From positions 1 to 60,348 of the forward strand of contig JAGQYP010000018.1 of the NCBI GenBank assembly GCA_020436025.1: a stretch of 60,348 nucleotides of DNA. Reading direction: 5' to 3'. Source of the stretch: Crocinitomicaceae bacterium. Lineage in GTDB: Bacteria; Bacteroidota; Bacteroidia; Flavobacteriales_D; Crocinitomicaceae. Positions 35,901-43,958 of the stretch are shown piece by piece. The notes under the pieces are model-generated. The model saw nothing but the letters and a program-made list of their open reading frames with translations. It was not told the origin of the DNA and did not search any database. The position numbers and the translations under genes were made by a program. How positions within the stretch are numbered: the stretch's first letter is position 1; every line of letters starts with the position of its first letter.

Positions 35901-36079
35901 CTAAAATCTTGTTCGGTAAAGAAATTGATACTCTTTGGGCGAACTTAATTGTAATTTGGGGAATGTCTTTACTTCTTATCATCACTTTATATTTTGATGC
36001 ATTCAAAAAAGTAATTGATGGAATAGAGAATTCCATAGAGATCATGTCTAAAATTGGAAGATCGAAGAAAAAAGGTTAA
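32945..36079 (+). CDS. TerB-like / ABCG-type fused ABC transporter
   Basis: 1044 residues. Residues 1 to about 160 look like a TerB-type helical domain (KIIVLVRLLEFINANDIVTEQELEFVETVADTFNIEREEF). About 165-255 is a small beta region. The ABC domain follows at about 263-480: Walker A GGSGAGKST (298-306), signature SGGQRKRLN, Walker B VMFVDEPTSGL and the switch VIHQPS. After a cysteine pair (CPTC near 512) come ABC2-type membrane segments (about 605-790), a long soluble insertion (about 800-1000) with CKGCLEG, and a last helix. ATPase and permease order is as in ABCG half-transporters. Substrate unknown. YqgE starts on its stop codon. Confidence 0.85.
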   Translation: MSERILKALMQLFAIIAKVDDVEDENAENEEIEGDDEVTSSKGRQIVELFLNQELSSDLVEEYLVLFDEYLNTHHAKSAKKKGKRKRTSVNSVKVLKICTQINEELAQKQKIIVLVRLLEFINANDIVTEQELEFVETVADTFNIEREEFGHIKQFVDNNVEKIDSPYFLYINNKKDESFTEAKHIYNDTLVGEIRILRVTSVNVYFFKVLNEADLYLNGQIIPEGRHQILNQGSSIRSSRVKPIYYSDIIGRYLSDKNQEKIVFEANHITYRFKAGNIGLHDFNFKSESGKLVGIMGGSGAGKSTLLNVLNGNNKPSTGAIRINGYDIHKDTEEIEGVIGYVSQDDLLIEELTVFQNLFYNAKLCFGNLNNKDIAKKVLDLLNSLGLYEARDLKVGSPLDKYISGGQRKRLNIALELIREPSVMFVDEPTSGLSSRDSENIMDLLKELSLKGKVIFVVIHQPSSDIFKMFDDLMILDKGGYPIYNANPVDGVVYFKKAMSHANADESDCPTCGNVNPEQIFNIIDAKVVDEYGNQTDNRKVSPEEWNKRYKETEVDFEPLPEKTKIPDSIFKIPNVLKQFYVYFIRDVLSKLTNKQYMVINMVEAPALAAILAFFVRFYNASGEESTEYVFRKSENLPQFLFISVVVALFIGLTVAAEEIIKDQKILKRESFLNLSKGSYLASKIIIMILISAIQTLFFVVVGNLILEIKGMWLEYWMILFSVSVFANILGLNISASFNSAKVVYILIPILIIPQLLFSGVIVKFEKLNPLISSKDSVPLIGNVMCSRWAYEALAVTQFKENELHKQFFEFEQTKSFASWKRDYWIPELISALDNVSNYKDDPEKKAVVDKAFEVLRNEIQKEEEFIQNLPCKGCLEGLTRETFAGEKTVKPIKAYLNTLKKHYNSVYSKNDKIKDSIIVSMGVEEYKEKVKKFTNESLDNFCLNKTDLTNIIEYEGHLVQKSDPIYKAPDPKKGFFGAHFYAPTKILFGKEIDTLWANLIVIWGMSLLLIITLYFDAFKKVIDGIENSIEIMSKIGRSKKKG

Positions 36080-36654
36080 TGGATTTAAGTGTTCAGAATA
36101 AACTCGAACCCAGGAAAGGAAGGTTTTTACTTGCAGAGCCCTTTTTGCAAGAACAACACTTTCATAGATCTGTAGTTTATTTATGCGATCACAATGAAGA
36201 AGGTTCATTTGGCTTTGTGTTGAACAAATATCTTGAAATCAGCCCTACAGAATTAGTTGAAAAGATCCCAAATAAAGATCTTCAGATTTCGATTGGTGGA
36301 CCTGTTGATGATTCCAGTTTATTTTATTTACATAAATCTGGAGATTTAATTGAAAATGCCATTCCTATTGCCGACGACATCTTTATTGGGGGTAGTTTTG
36401 AAACCGTGGCCGAATTGTTAACTTCAGGAAAAATAAATGAAAATGAAATCAGCTTTTTTCTTGGTTATTCAGGTTGGTCTGAGAATCAATTAAATCAAGA
36501 GATCGAAAGTAAATCCTGGCTTGTCGCTGAATCTGCTGATCCTGCTAAGTATATTTTTGGAAAAGATAAAGATCTTTGGAAGAATCTCATGGCAGAACAA
36601 GGCCGGAGACATGAAATCTTATCTAAATTTCCAGATAACCATTTATGGAACTAA
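36079..36654 (+). CDS. YqgE/AlgH family protein
   Basis: 191 residues. Motifs: GRFLLAEPFLQEQHFHRSVVYLCDHNEEGSFGFVLNK at the start, ISIGGPVDDSSLFYLH, and FFLGYSGWSENQLNQEIESKSWLV. This family is widespread and its function is unsettled. The ATG overlaps the ABC transporter stop codon (TAATG). It converges on trxA across a short hairpin. Confidence 0.93.
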   Translation: MDLSVQNKLEPRKGRFLLAEPFLQEQHFHRSVVYLCDHNEEGSFGFVLNKYLEISPTELVEKIPNKDLQISIGGPVDDSSLFYLHKSGDLIENAIPIADDIFIGGSFETVAELLTSGKINENEISFFLGYSGWSENQLNQEIESKSWLVAESADPAKYIFGKDKDLWKNLMAEQGRRHEILSKFPDNHLWN

Positions 36655-36681
36655 AAAAGAGGACTCTCGCCCTCTTCTCTT
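36655..36681. terminator. Weak bidirectional hairpin between yqgE and trxA
   Basis: AAGAGG and CCTCTT pair around ACTCTCGC, with an A-run on the left. The right side is only pyrimidine-rich, so this would work best for the minus-strand trxA. Confidence 0.5.
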
Positions 36682-36705
36682 ATCATTCAATAATTCTAAA
36701 TTCTA

Positions 36706-37023
36706 TTACAGTTGAGCTTCTAGTTTTTCTACTAATTGTCCTTTTGGTACCGCTCCAACTGATTTATCTACAACTTCTCCATTTTTAATAAAGAGAACCG
36801 TAGGAATGTTTCTTACACCAAATTTTTGAGAAATTGAAGGATTCTGATCAACATCTACCTTACCGATCACTGCCTTACCATCGTATTCTCCAGCCATTTC
36901 TTCAATAACAGGTCCGATCATTTTACAAGGACCACACCACGCAGCCCAAAAATCGATCACTACTGGTTTGTCCGAATTCATCACAAGCTCTTCAAAGTTT
37001 GCTTCAGTAATTTCTAATGCCAT
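36706..37023 (-). CDS. trxA: Thioredoxin
   Basis: 105 residues. Classic thioredoxin with active site WAAWCGPCKM (Cys at about 30 and 33), D24-equivalent in VVIDFWA, and cis-proline in IRNIPTVLFIKNG-type segment (VRNIPTVLFI). It reduces protein disulfides in the cytosol. No perfect -7 box found within 100 bases. Confidence 0.97.
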   Translation of the reverse strand: MALEITEANFEELVMNSDKPVVIDFWAAWCGPCKMIGPVIEEMAGEYDGKAVIGKVDVDQNPSISQKFGVRNIPTVLFIKNGEVVDKSVGAVPKGQLVEKLEAQL

Positions 37024-37169
37024 AATTTCTTATTCTAATTTTATTAATAATTCTTGTAGATAGAATTGATTCAAATTCTCTGCCAGAACAAAAATTCTGA
37101 CAAATTGTCAATGCGAAAATAAAATTTAAAACCATTTAAAGAACGAAATGCACATATTTTTCTTACATA

Positions 37170-37202
37170 TTTGTTAACTCAATTAAAAATTATATATTTT
37201 TG
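37170..37202 (+). promoter_or_regulatory. Promoter of the TPR-ribH operon
   Basis: TTTG at 37170-37173, a 21-base spacer and TATTTTTG at 37195-37202. It rules out the in-frame TTG at 37171 as start codon. Confidence 0.8.
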
Positions 37203-37227
37203 CACCACTCAAAAATTAATTGAAATT

Positions 37228-37884
37228 ATGTCAGAAAACCTAGAAGTAAAGAATGATTGGTTTAGCAAACTCAAAGCGAACAAAGGACTATTTATTGGTT
37301 CTATTATAATTGGGTTGGGACTGCTTACGGCAGTGGGTTACTTCGCATACATTAAATTTTATTGGGAGCCTACCAATGAAGAATCTAAAACAGCTGGTTG
37401 GAAAGCTGAAAAATATCTCGAAATCGATTCATTAAATCTTGCTTTAAATGGTAAGCCTGGAGATTTCGAAGGATTACTTACTGTAGCTGCAGATTACGAA
37501 GGCTACGTTGGTGGTGATAGAGCAAAATATGAAATTGGATTAGCCCTAAGAGACCAAGGTAAATACCAAGAAGCATTGGATTATTTCAGTCAAGTTCAAT
37601 TTGAAGATGTTATGATTGGAACTTTTGCTATTGGAGCCCAAGGTGACTGTTATTCTGAATTGAATCAATTAGGTGAGGCACTTACAAAATATGAAGAGGC
37701 TTATAAAAGAAAACCAAATGAATTTTCAACTCCTTATTTCATGATGAAAGCTGCTGCAATTCATGAAGAAAATGGAGATTTTTCAAAAGCTTTGGAATTG
37801 TATAAGACGATCAAAGAAGAGTACGAGAAATCGAACGCAGCTTTGAATATTGACAAATTTATTGCAAGAGCAGAAAATTCATAA
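37228..37884 (+). CDS. Membrane-anchored TPR protein (YfgM-like)
   Basis: 218 residues. A short cytosolic head (SENLEVKNDWFSKLKANK), one membrane segment (about 20-43) and a soluble domain with two or three TPR-like helix pairs (KYQEALDYFSQVQFEDVMIGTFAIGAQGDCYSEL; GEALTKYEEAYKRKPNEF; DFSKALELYKTIKEEY). The layout matches YfgM-like proteins that assist folding at the Sec translocon in E. coli. The start is the ATG at 37228, 26 bases after the promoter. It shares one base with ribH. Confidence 0.85.
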   Translation: MSENLEVKNDWFSKLKANKGLFIGSIIIGLGLLTAVGYFAYIKFYWEPTNEESKTAGWKAEKYLEIDSLNLALNGKPGDFEGLLTVAADYEGYVGGDRAKYEIGLALRDQGKYQEALDYFSQVQFEDVMIGTFAIGAQGDCYSELNQLGEALTKYEEAYKRKPNEFSTPYFMMKAAAIHEENGDFSKALELYKTIKEEYEKSNAALNIDKFIARAENS

Positions 37885-38375
37885 TGGCTACAGCAGGTAA
37901 TAATTTATCAGAATACAATATTGAAGATATTCCAAATGGTGCCGATTTCACAATCGGCATTGTTGTTTCTGAATGGAATAACGACATCACAGGAAATCTT
38001 TTGGATGGAGCTAAGTCCACTCTCCTTAAACATGGAGTAAAGGAAAGCAATATTTTAATTAAACCAGTTCCAGGAACTTTTGAACTTCCACTAGCCGCAC
38101 AATATCTTTACGAAAGTGCTACTACAGTGGACGGCGTGATTTGCATTGGAAGTGTCATTCAAGGTGAAACAAAACATTTTGACTTCGTATGTGAGGCAGC
38201 AGCACTTGGAATTAAAGATGTGAATCTAAAATTCAATAAGCCCACAATTTTCTGTGTACTTACGGATAATACAAAGCAACAAGCCATTGATCGTTCTGGT
38301 GGGAAACACGGTAATAAGGGTGTAGAAGGAGCTATAGCTTGTTTAAAAATGCTTGCTTTAAAAAAGAGTCTATAA
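37884..38375 (+). CDS. ribH: 6,7-dimethyl-8-ribityllumazine synthase
   Basis: 163 residues. It condenses 5-amino-6-ribitylaminouracil and dihydroxybutanone phosphate in riboflavin synthesis. Family motifs: IGIVVSEWNNDITGNLLDGA (Phe/Trp ring position and WN), VPGTFELPLAAQ, VICIGSVIQGETKHFDFVCEAA (catalytic His) and PTIFCVLTDNTKQQAIDRSGGKHGNKG. Cotranscribed with the TPR gene. Its end overlaps that of the YceI gene by 6 bases. Confidence 0.96.
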   Translation: MATAGNNLSEYNIEDIPNGADFTIGIVVSEWNNDITGNLLDGAKSTLLKHGVKESNILIKPVPGTFELPLAAQYLYESATTVDGVICIGSVIQGETKHFDFVCEAAALGIKDVNLKFNKPTIFCVLTDNTKQQAIDRSGGKHGNKGVEGAIACLKMLALKKSL

Positions 38376-38879
38376 CACTGGTATTTCAATCGAAATATCC
38401 ACCTGATTCATTTCTCTTTTCTTTTTCATTGAAATTCCAAAATCGGAAGAATAGATGGTAGCCTTACCTTTAAATACTTTTCCTTCGTAAGTAAAATTAA
38501 AAGTCACCTCTTTTTCTACATCCTTAATTTTTAGCTTTCCTACCATTTTATATCCATTCCCATCTTTCGTAATTGAAGAACTCTTAAAGGAAATTTTTGG
38601 GTATTTTGCTGCATCAAAATACTCTCCTGACTTCAAATGCTTGTCTCTGGTGCCATTTCCAGTAGAAATTGTACTCACATCAACTGTACCTGAAATTGAT
38701 GCTACTGAAAGATTAGAAACATCAAACTTAATAGTAGCTGCTAAACCTTTCAAAGTTCCTTTAGTACTTTCATTAATAAAATTAAATCCAATCTTTGCAC
38801 TCTCAGCATTCACCTTTAATTCTTGTCCAACAGAGAAGATTGTGGAAAGTAGGAAAGCAATAAATAATGTCTTTTTCAT
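38370..38879 (-). CDS. YceI-family periplasmic lipid-binding protein
   Basis: 169 residues. A signal peptide (MKKTLFIAFLLSTIFSVGQ) precedes a lipocalin-like YceI barrel: AKIGFNFINESTKGTLKGLAATIKFD, SISGTVDVSTISTGNGTRDKHLKSGEYFDAAKYPKISFKS, and a final strand region with DFGISMKKKREMNQVDISIEIPV. Family members bind isoprenoid or polar lipid in the periplasm. Ligand here unknown. Confidence 0.93.
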   Translation of the reverse strand: MKKTLFIAFLLSTIFSVGQELKVNAESAKIGFNFINESTKGTLKGLAATIKFDVSNLSVASISGTVDVSTISTGNGTRDKHLKSGEYFDAAKYPKISFKSSSITKDGNGYKMVGKLKIKDVEKEVTFNFTYEGKVFKGKATIYSSDFGISMKKKREMNQVDISIEIPVL

Positions 38880-39032
38880 CTTGTTTATATTTAGTTTTGA
38901 TTGCTCTAATATACCTAAAAGAAAAAAAGGACCATTGCTTTTAACGATTCATTAACAGCTCTTTCCCTATTTTCCCTACTGGCTAATTCAGCTTTTATCA
39001 AATTCAGGTTCGGAATAATTCACAGATTCAAA

Positions 39033-39040
39033 TATATTTG
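39033..39040 (+). promoter_or_regulatory. -7 box of the GlmM-type mutase gene
   Basis: TATATTTG. The start candidate GTG at 39040 is part of this box, which supports the ATG at 39061. No -33 element seen. Confidence 0.6.
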
Positions 39041-39060
39041 TGGGAAGTAACAAGAAGAAT

Positions 39061-40455
39061 ATGACATTAATAAAATCAATTAGTGGAATTAGAGGCACCA
39101 TCGGCGGAAAAACCGGTGACAATCTTACTCCGCTTGATATAGTGAAATTTACCAGTGCTTATGGTGAATGGATTAAGAATCAATCAACTTCACAAGACAC
39201 CAAAATTGTAGTCGGAAGAGATGCCAGAATTTCAGGAGAAATGTGTGAAAACTTAGTTGTAAGCACATTAAATGCCTTGGGTATCGATGTAATCAATTTA
39301 GGCCTATCTACTACTCCTACAGTGGAGGTCATGGTTCCAAAATACAAGGCAAATGGAGGAATCATATTGACTGCCTCGCACAATCCTAAAGAGTGGAATG
39401 CTCTTAAACTACTAAATGCGAAAGGCGAATTTGTTTCAGATAAAGATGGCGCAAAAATATTGGAGATCGCTGAAGAAGAATCCTTTAAGTATGCTGATGT
39501 TGATCATCTTGGAAGCCAACAATTTGTAAATAATGCAATAGAACAACATATTGAAGCTATTTTGGAGATTGGATCGGTAGATACCAACTCAATCAAAAAT
39601 GCAAACTTTAAAGTGGCAATTGATTGTGTAAATTCTACAGGCGGAATTGCTGTGCCGATATTACTTAAGGCTCTAGGTGTTCAACAAATAGAAGAGTTGT
39701 ACTGTGAGCCAAACGGACATTTCCCGCATAATCCAGAACCTTTACCCGAAAATCTGACAGAAATTTCAAGTTTAATTCGCTCGACTAAATGCGATTTGGG
39801 TATAGTTGTGGATCCAGATGTTGACCGATTGGCATTAGTAAATGAAGACGGCAGCATGTTCGGAGAAGAATATACATTGGTTGCTGTTTCAGACTATATT
39901 TTAAGTAAACAAAAAGGAAGCACCGTATCGAATCTGTCTTCTACAATTGCTTTAAGAAACATTACTGAAGATCATGGTTGTCAATATTTTAGCTCTGCCG
40001 TCGGTGAAGTGAATGTAGTAGAGAAAATGAAAGAACAAAAAGCTGTCATTGGAGGTGAAGGTAATGGTGGAATCATCTTTCCAGAACTTCATTATGGTCG
40101 TGATGCTTTGGTTGGTATTGCTTTGTTTCTAACTCATCTCGCTCATAAGAAAATGAAGATGACCGAGTTAAAAGCGCAATATCCAAATTACCACATATCG
40201 AAAAATAAAATCCAATTGACAGCTGATACTAATGTGGATGCCATTCTCGATCAATTGAAAGAAAAATACTCGAAGGAAGAGATAAATACCATAGATGGAG
40301 TAAAGATCCTTTTTGGAAATGAATGGGTTCATCTTAGAAAAAGCAATACAGAACCAATCATTCGTGTTTATTCAGAATCCAATAGTGAAGAGCGTGCAAA
40401 TGAACTGGCTGAGATGATCATGAATGACGCCTATTCCTTTACTAAAACTATTTAA
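39061..40455 (+). CDS. glmM: Phosphoglucosamine mutase (phosphohexomutase)
   Basis: 464 residues. The active serine is S106 in ILTASHNPKEWNALK. The start is SGIRGTIGGKTGDNLTP, the metal loop DPDVDRLALV, the sugar-binding loop GGEGNGGIIFPELHYGRDA, and the phosphate-binding end RKSNTEPIIRVYSES. The loop GEGNGG and the overall length fit the GlmM/PMM group; glucosamine phosphate is the best guess for the sugar. A cysteine desulfurase gene starts 1 base after its stop. Confidence 0.9.
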   Translation: MTLIKSISGIRGTIGGKTGDNLTPLDIVKFTSAYGEWIKNQSTSQDTKIVVGRDARISGEMCENLVVSTLNALGIDVINLGLSTTPTVEVMVPKYKANGGIILTASHNPKEWNALKLLNAKGEFVSDKDGAKILEIAEEESFKYADVDHLGSQQFVNNAIEQHIEAILEIGSVDTNSIKNANFKVAIDCVNSTGGIAVPILLKALGVQQIEELYCEPNGHFPHNPEPLPENLTEISSLIRSTKCDLGIVVDPDVDRLALVNEDGSMFGEEYTLVAVSDYILSKQKGSTVSNLSSTIALRNITEDHGCQYFSSAVGEVNVVEKMKEQKAVIGGEGNGGIIFPELHYGRDALVGIALFLTHLAHKKMKMTELKAQYPNYHISKNKIQLTADTNVDAILDQLKEKYSKEEINTIDGVKILFGNEWVHLRKSNTEPIIRVYSESNSEERANELAEMIMNDAYSFTKTI

Positions 40456-40456
40456 T

Positions 40457-41596
40457 ATGAAAGTTTACCTTGATAATGCTGCTACAACTCCTGTAGCTCC
40501 AGAAGTTGCTGAATTAATGTGTGCCATCATTAGAGATAATTTTGGGAACCCCTCTTCTACTCACGCTTTCGGAAGAGAAAGTAAGGGATTGATTGAAAAC
40601 AGCAGGAGATCGATTGCTCAGAAATTAAATTGTAAACCTGGAGAAATCATTTTTACATCTGGAGGTACAGAAGCGGACAATTTCGCTTTCCATTGTGCAA
40701 TCCGAGATTTGGGAGTTGACAGAATTATCACGAGCCCTATTGAACATCATGCTGTACTGCATTCAGCTGAATTTCAAGAAATGGCTTCAAATAAAGAATT
40801 GGTTTTTGTACAAGTTGACAATAAAGGGAACATTGATCTCAACGACCTAGAAACACTTTTAATGGAGCCCAAGAAGACTTTTGTTTCCATTATGCATGCA
40901 AACAATGAGATCGGAACAAAAATTGATTTGGAAAAAGTCTCGAAGTTGTGCAGGGAGCATGGAGCTTATTTTCATTCTGATACGGTACAAACCATGGGGC
41001 ATTATGCTTTCGACTTGGAAAAATTAGATATTGATTTCATTACTTGTGCAGCTCACAAATTGCATGGTCCAAAAGGAGTAGGTTTTCTTTATATCAATAA
41101 AAATTTAAAACTCAAGCCCATGATCCATGGAGGTTCTCAAGAAAGAGGTATGCGAGGGGGAACAGAGAATTTATATGGAATAGTTGGTATGGCAAAGGCC
41201 CTTGATTTGGCGTATGAAGATCTGGAAGGACATATAAAACATGTCCAAGGACTAAAAACTTACATGATTGATAAGTTAAGGGGAATGAACAACAATTTTG
41301 AATTTCATGGCGAGATTGATCCGGAAAAAAGTTTGTACACAGTCCTCAATATATGTTTTCCTCCCATCAATAATTCCGAATTACTTTTGCTGACTTTAGA
41401 CTTAAATGGAGTAGCCTGTTCTGGGGGAAGTGCTTGTACCTCAGGAGCTAATACTGGATCGCACGTTTTGGGTGGAATAAATGCTCCGACTGGCAGACCA
41501 AATGCAAGATTTTCATTTAGCAGATATACTACAAAAGAAGAGATTGATTACGCATTAGAGCAGATCCAAAAAGTATTGGATAAAGATTTAATTTAA
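40457..41596 (+). CDS. Cysteine desulfurase (IscS/NifS type)
   Basis: 379 residues. It takes sulfur from cysteine for Fe-S clusters and thio-cofactors. PLP is held by K201 in ITCAAHKLHGPKG, with the His stacking on PLP in SPIEHHAV. The persulfide cysteine is C327 in CSGGSACTSGAN. Start MKVYLDNAATTPVAP is typical. It is coupled to the mutase upstream. The end overlaps the convergent dciA by 4 bases. No IscU gene beside it. Confidence 0.94.
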   Translation: MKVYLDNAATTPVAPEVAELMCAIIRDNFGNPSSTHAFGRESKGLIENSRRSIAQKLNCKPGEIIFTSGGTEADNFAFHCAIRDLGVDRIITSPIEHHAVLHSAEFQEMASNKELVFVQVDNKGNIDLNDLETLLMEPKKTFVSIMHANNEIGTKIDLEKVSKLCREHGAYFHSDTVQTMGHYAFDLEKLDIDFITCAAHKLHGPKGVGFLYINKNLKLKPMIHGGSQERGMRGGTENLYGIVGMAKALDLAYEDLEGHIKHVQGLKTYMIDKLRGMNNNFEFHGEIDPEKSLYTVLNICFPPINNSELLLLTLDLNGVACSGGSACTSGANTGSHVLGGINAPTGRPNARFSFSRYTTKEEIDYALEQIQKVLDKDLI

Positions 41597-41889
41597 AGTA
41601 AGTGAACATCATTAATCACCTCTTTTCCTGAATCCTTATTGATCAATTCTATGATTTTGGCTTTAGCGTTCTGCAGTTCCGAACGCATGACAGATGAATT
41701 TAATCGAACAAAAAGTGTCTTATTCTGAATATAGACTTCCTCAGTTCTCAGTGCTATAGGTTTACCCATGATCTGTTCCCACCTCTCAATGATGGTAAGC
41801 TCAGTCATTTTATCTTCCAGTCGATAAGCTTTGAGCAAACGATCAATTGCCTCTTTCAATGTAGATTCATTCGACTTTCTCTTGCTCAT
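41593..41889 (-). CDS. DUF721 / DciA-like protein
   Basis: 98 residues. It matches the DUF721 family: LKAYRLEDKMTELTIIERWEQIMGKPIALRTEEVYIQNKTLFVRLNSSVMRSEL. DciA members recruit the replicative helicase in bacteria lacking DnaC. The overlap with recF (23 bases, out of frame) is typical of Bacteroidota and supports a replication or repair role. Confidence 0.88.
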   Translation of the reverse strand: MSKRKSNESTLKEAIDRLLKAYRLEDKMTELTIIERWEQIMGKPIALRTEEVYIQNKTLFVRLNSSVMRSELQNAKAKIIELINKDSGKEVINDVHLL

Positions 41890-42973
41890 ATTTCAGTATT
41901 TCTTTGAAATCTATTTCGATCTCCCATTTATTAAAGGCTTGTTCTACCCTATTTTTCTCTGTATCTGTTATGAAAACTTGTCCAAAATTGTGTTCACTGA
42001 CCAATTTCATTAGATGTGCGACACGATTTTCATCTAATTTATCAAATATATCATCCAACAACAAGAAAGGCTTCACACCAAGAATTTCTTTCAAATAATC
42101 GAATTTGGAAAGCTTTAGAGCAATCAAAAAAGTTTTCTGTTGACCCTGGCTTCCAAACTTTTTTATTGGTTGCCCGTGAATTTGGAAGGTCAGATCATCT
42201 CTATGAATCCCTCTCGTTGTATGTTGTTTATAGTGATCTGATTGATAAGAATCTTTCAGTATTTGTCCGAAATCACCTTCCAATAAATCAGATCGGTAAA
42301 TCAAACTTACATCCTCATCGGTTCCAGCAATTTCTCTGTATACTTCTTTAAACTTGACAATAAATTCATCCAAAAAAAGCTTTCTTGCCTCAAATATGTA
42401 ATTTCCCAATGGGATCATTTGGTAATCCCAAATTTCTATGGATTCAGGTTCAAAAAGCCGCTGTTCAGCAAATCGCTTTAACAATGAATTTCTTTGCTGG
42501 ACAATTTTCTTGTATTTAATCAGAGCTTCTAAATATTTTTTGTCGTACTGAGAAATAATATAATCCATTAATCTTCTGCGAGTCTCTGAACCCTCTAAAA
42601 TAAGGTCAATATCGTACGGAGAAACGACAACGGTGGGAAAATGCCCGATGTGATCAGACAACTTTTCATATTCCACTTTATTCTTTTTTACAGATTTTTT
42701 ATGTCCTTTCTTAACTCCAACGTGTAGATTAGCAGTTTTTCCTTCCTTTTCTATTTCTCCTTGGATTAGAAAGAACTTTTCATCAAAACGAATATTTTGG
42801 CTGTCAACTGGATTAAAATAAGACTTGCAATTTGACAAATAATAGATGGCATCCAATACATTTGTTTTTCCAGCACCATTCAACCCGTAAAAACAGGTGA
42901 CCTCACGACCGAATTCATATTCAAACTCAGCGTAATTCTTAAAATTGACTAGACTTAATTTCTTTAAAAACAA
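41867..42973 (-). CDS. recF: DNA repair/recombination ATPase RecF
   Basis: 369 residues from the TTG at 42973. It loads RecA at gaps. Walker A is GLNGAGKTNVLDAIYYLS near residue 30, and late motifs are GSQGQQKTFLIALKLSKF (signature) and FLLLDDIFDKLDENR (Walker B). The family normally begins M-x-L-K-K-L-S-L-x-N-F, which fits the TTG at 42973 (L-F-L-K-K-L). A TTG nine codons earlier (43000) would overlap elbB by 23 bases. No ATG is available. The start is therefore inferred by homology. Confidence 0.93.
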   Translation of the reverse strand: MFLKKLSLVNFKNYAEFEYEFGREVTCFYGLNGAGKTNVLDAIYYLSNCKSYFNPVDSQNIRFDEKFFLIQGEIEKEGKTANLHVGVKKGHKKSVKKNKVEYEKLSDHIGHFPTVVVSPYDIDLILEGSETRRRLMDYIISQYDKKYLEALIKYKKIVQQRNSLLKRFAEQRLFEPESIEIWDYQMIPLGNYIFEARKLFLDEFIVKFKEVYREIAGTDEDVSLIYRSDLLEGDFGQILKDSYQSDHYKQHTTRGIHRDDLTFQIHGQPIKKFGSQGQQKTFLIALKLSKFDYLKEILGVKPFLLLDDIFDKLDENRVAHLMKLVSEHNFGQVFITDTEKNRVEQAFNKWEIEIDFKEILKYEQEKVE

Positions 42974-42977
42974 TGGA

Positions 42978-43667
42978 TTACAGAGATTTACAAACTTCAA
43001 CCAGTTTTTTGATTGCTAATTGGGAGTTTTCACGAATTCCCAAAATATCTGTATCCATCATATAACATGGAGCAGTGATGATTTTATTTTGCTCATCGTA
43101 GGCTATTTCATGAATATTTTTCATCTCTGAGATTGCTCCCGTGGCTTCAAGACCTTGAGCAAAACCATTAATATCGTATTCTGATTTATCCGCTGCAGTT
43201 CCAATGGTCATTTTCGGATGAACTTCACTTCCTTCAAAAGCCTTGGCTACAACAACAGGACTCACGCAAAGAGCCGCAATGGGTTTCCCTACATTCACCA
43301 TGTTTACCAAGAGTAATTTAACCTCTGGCAGAATATCTCCTTGGGGTCCTTCAAAAGCCCATTTTGTAAAATTTTTAGCTGAACCGAATCCACCAGGAAT
43401 TACCAAACCGTCGATCTCCGCTGGAGTAATGTCATTAATATTCTTGATGTCTCCCCTGGCAATTCTGGCTGCTTCAACCAGCATGTTTCTTTTTTCAGGC
43501 ATTTCTTCACCTTTGGAATGATCAATTACATGATGCTGATCCCGATCAATAGAAATACATATATATTCCGCACCTTCTTCTTTAATTGCCAACATGGCCA
43601 ATACAGCTTCCTGTATTTCAGCACCGTCAAAAACGCCACAACCTGATAGTAAAACACCTATTTTCAT
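42978..43667 (-). CDS. elbB: ElbB-type DJ-1/PfpI-like glyoxalase
   Basis: 229 residues. The class-I glutamine-amidotransferase-like fold shows GVLLSGCGVFDGAEIQEAVL, SIDRDQHHVIDHSKGEEM, GLVIPGGFGSAKNF and ALCVSPVVVAKA with the nucleophile cysteine. The ElbB group was named for an isoprenoid link; glyoxalase III-like activity has been shown for the E. coli protein. It lies just upstream of recF, 4 bases from its start. Confidence 0.93.
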   Translation of the reverse strand: MKIGVLLSGCGVFDGAEIQEAVLAMLAIKEEGAEYICISIDRDQHHVIDHSKGEEMPEKRNMLVEAARIARGDIKNINDITPAEIDGLVIPGGFGSAKNFTKWAFEGPQGDILPEVKLLLVNMVNVGKPIAALCVSPVVVAKAFEGSEVHPKMTIGTAADKSEYDINGFAQGLEATGAISEMKNIHEIAYDEQNKIITAPCYMMDTDILGIRENSQLAIKKLVEVCKSL

Positions 43668-43737
43668 TGAGAATAATTTTAGCTTTGAAAATAAGAAAAA
43701 TGAGAGAAACGGAAGGACAAATCAGTTAAAAAAAGGA

Positions 43738-43881
43738 TTATTTTTTTGGACAAGAGCCACAGTGATTTCCTTTCTTTTTGTACTTCTTGCAACATTTTTT
43801 CTTTTTACAGCAAAAATCAAGTTCAGACCTTTCTTCCTCGATCTGAAAAACATCTACTTTAAAATTGTGTTGCATCTTCAT
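43738..43881 (-). CDS. 47-residue Cys/Lys-rich protein
   Basis: A short frame from ATG (43879-43881) to TAA (43738-43740). The first 23 residues are polar and acidic (MKMQHNFKVDVFQIEEERSE). The end is dense in cysteine and lysine: CCKKKKCC (24-31) and CCKKYKKKGNHCGSCPKK (30-47), with six cysteines in three pairs (24/25, 30/31, 41/44). The CC-x4-CC-x9-C-x2-C pattern could hold a metal ion such as zinc. No family recognised. It is upstream of elbB on the same strand, 70 bases away. A weak box TAATATTG precedes it (minus strand, about 43886-43893). Confidence 0.65.
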   Translation of the reverse strand: MKMQHNFKVDVFQIEEERSELDFCCKKKKCCKKYKKKGNHCGSCPKK

Positions 43882-43914
43882 GCTGCAATATTAATCAGCA
43901 CGAATTAAAAATGG

Positions 43915-43934
43915 AATACCATAAATGTGGTATT
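43915..43934 (-). terminator. Hairpin after the c'-like lipoprotein gene
   Basis: AATACCA and TGGTATT pair around a 6-base loop. On the minus strand a T-rich stretch follows (CCATTTTTAATT), so it can end the operon from 44994. Confidence 0.6.
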
Positions 43935-43958
43935 TTGAATCATTCTAAATAAGACAGG

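Noticed and set aside
43594..43908. Plus-strand open frame of about 104 residues
   Set aside because: It runs antisense to elbB's start and to the Cys-rich small gene, has no promoter or family likeness, and is likely a shadow.
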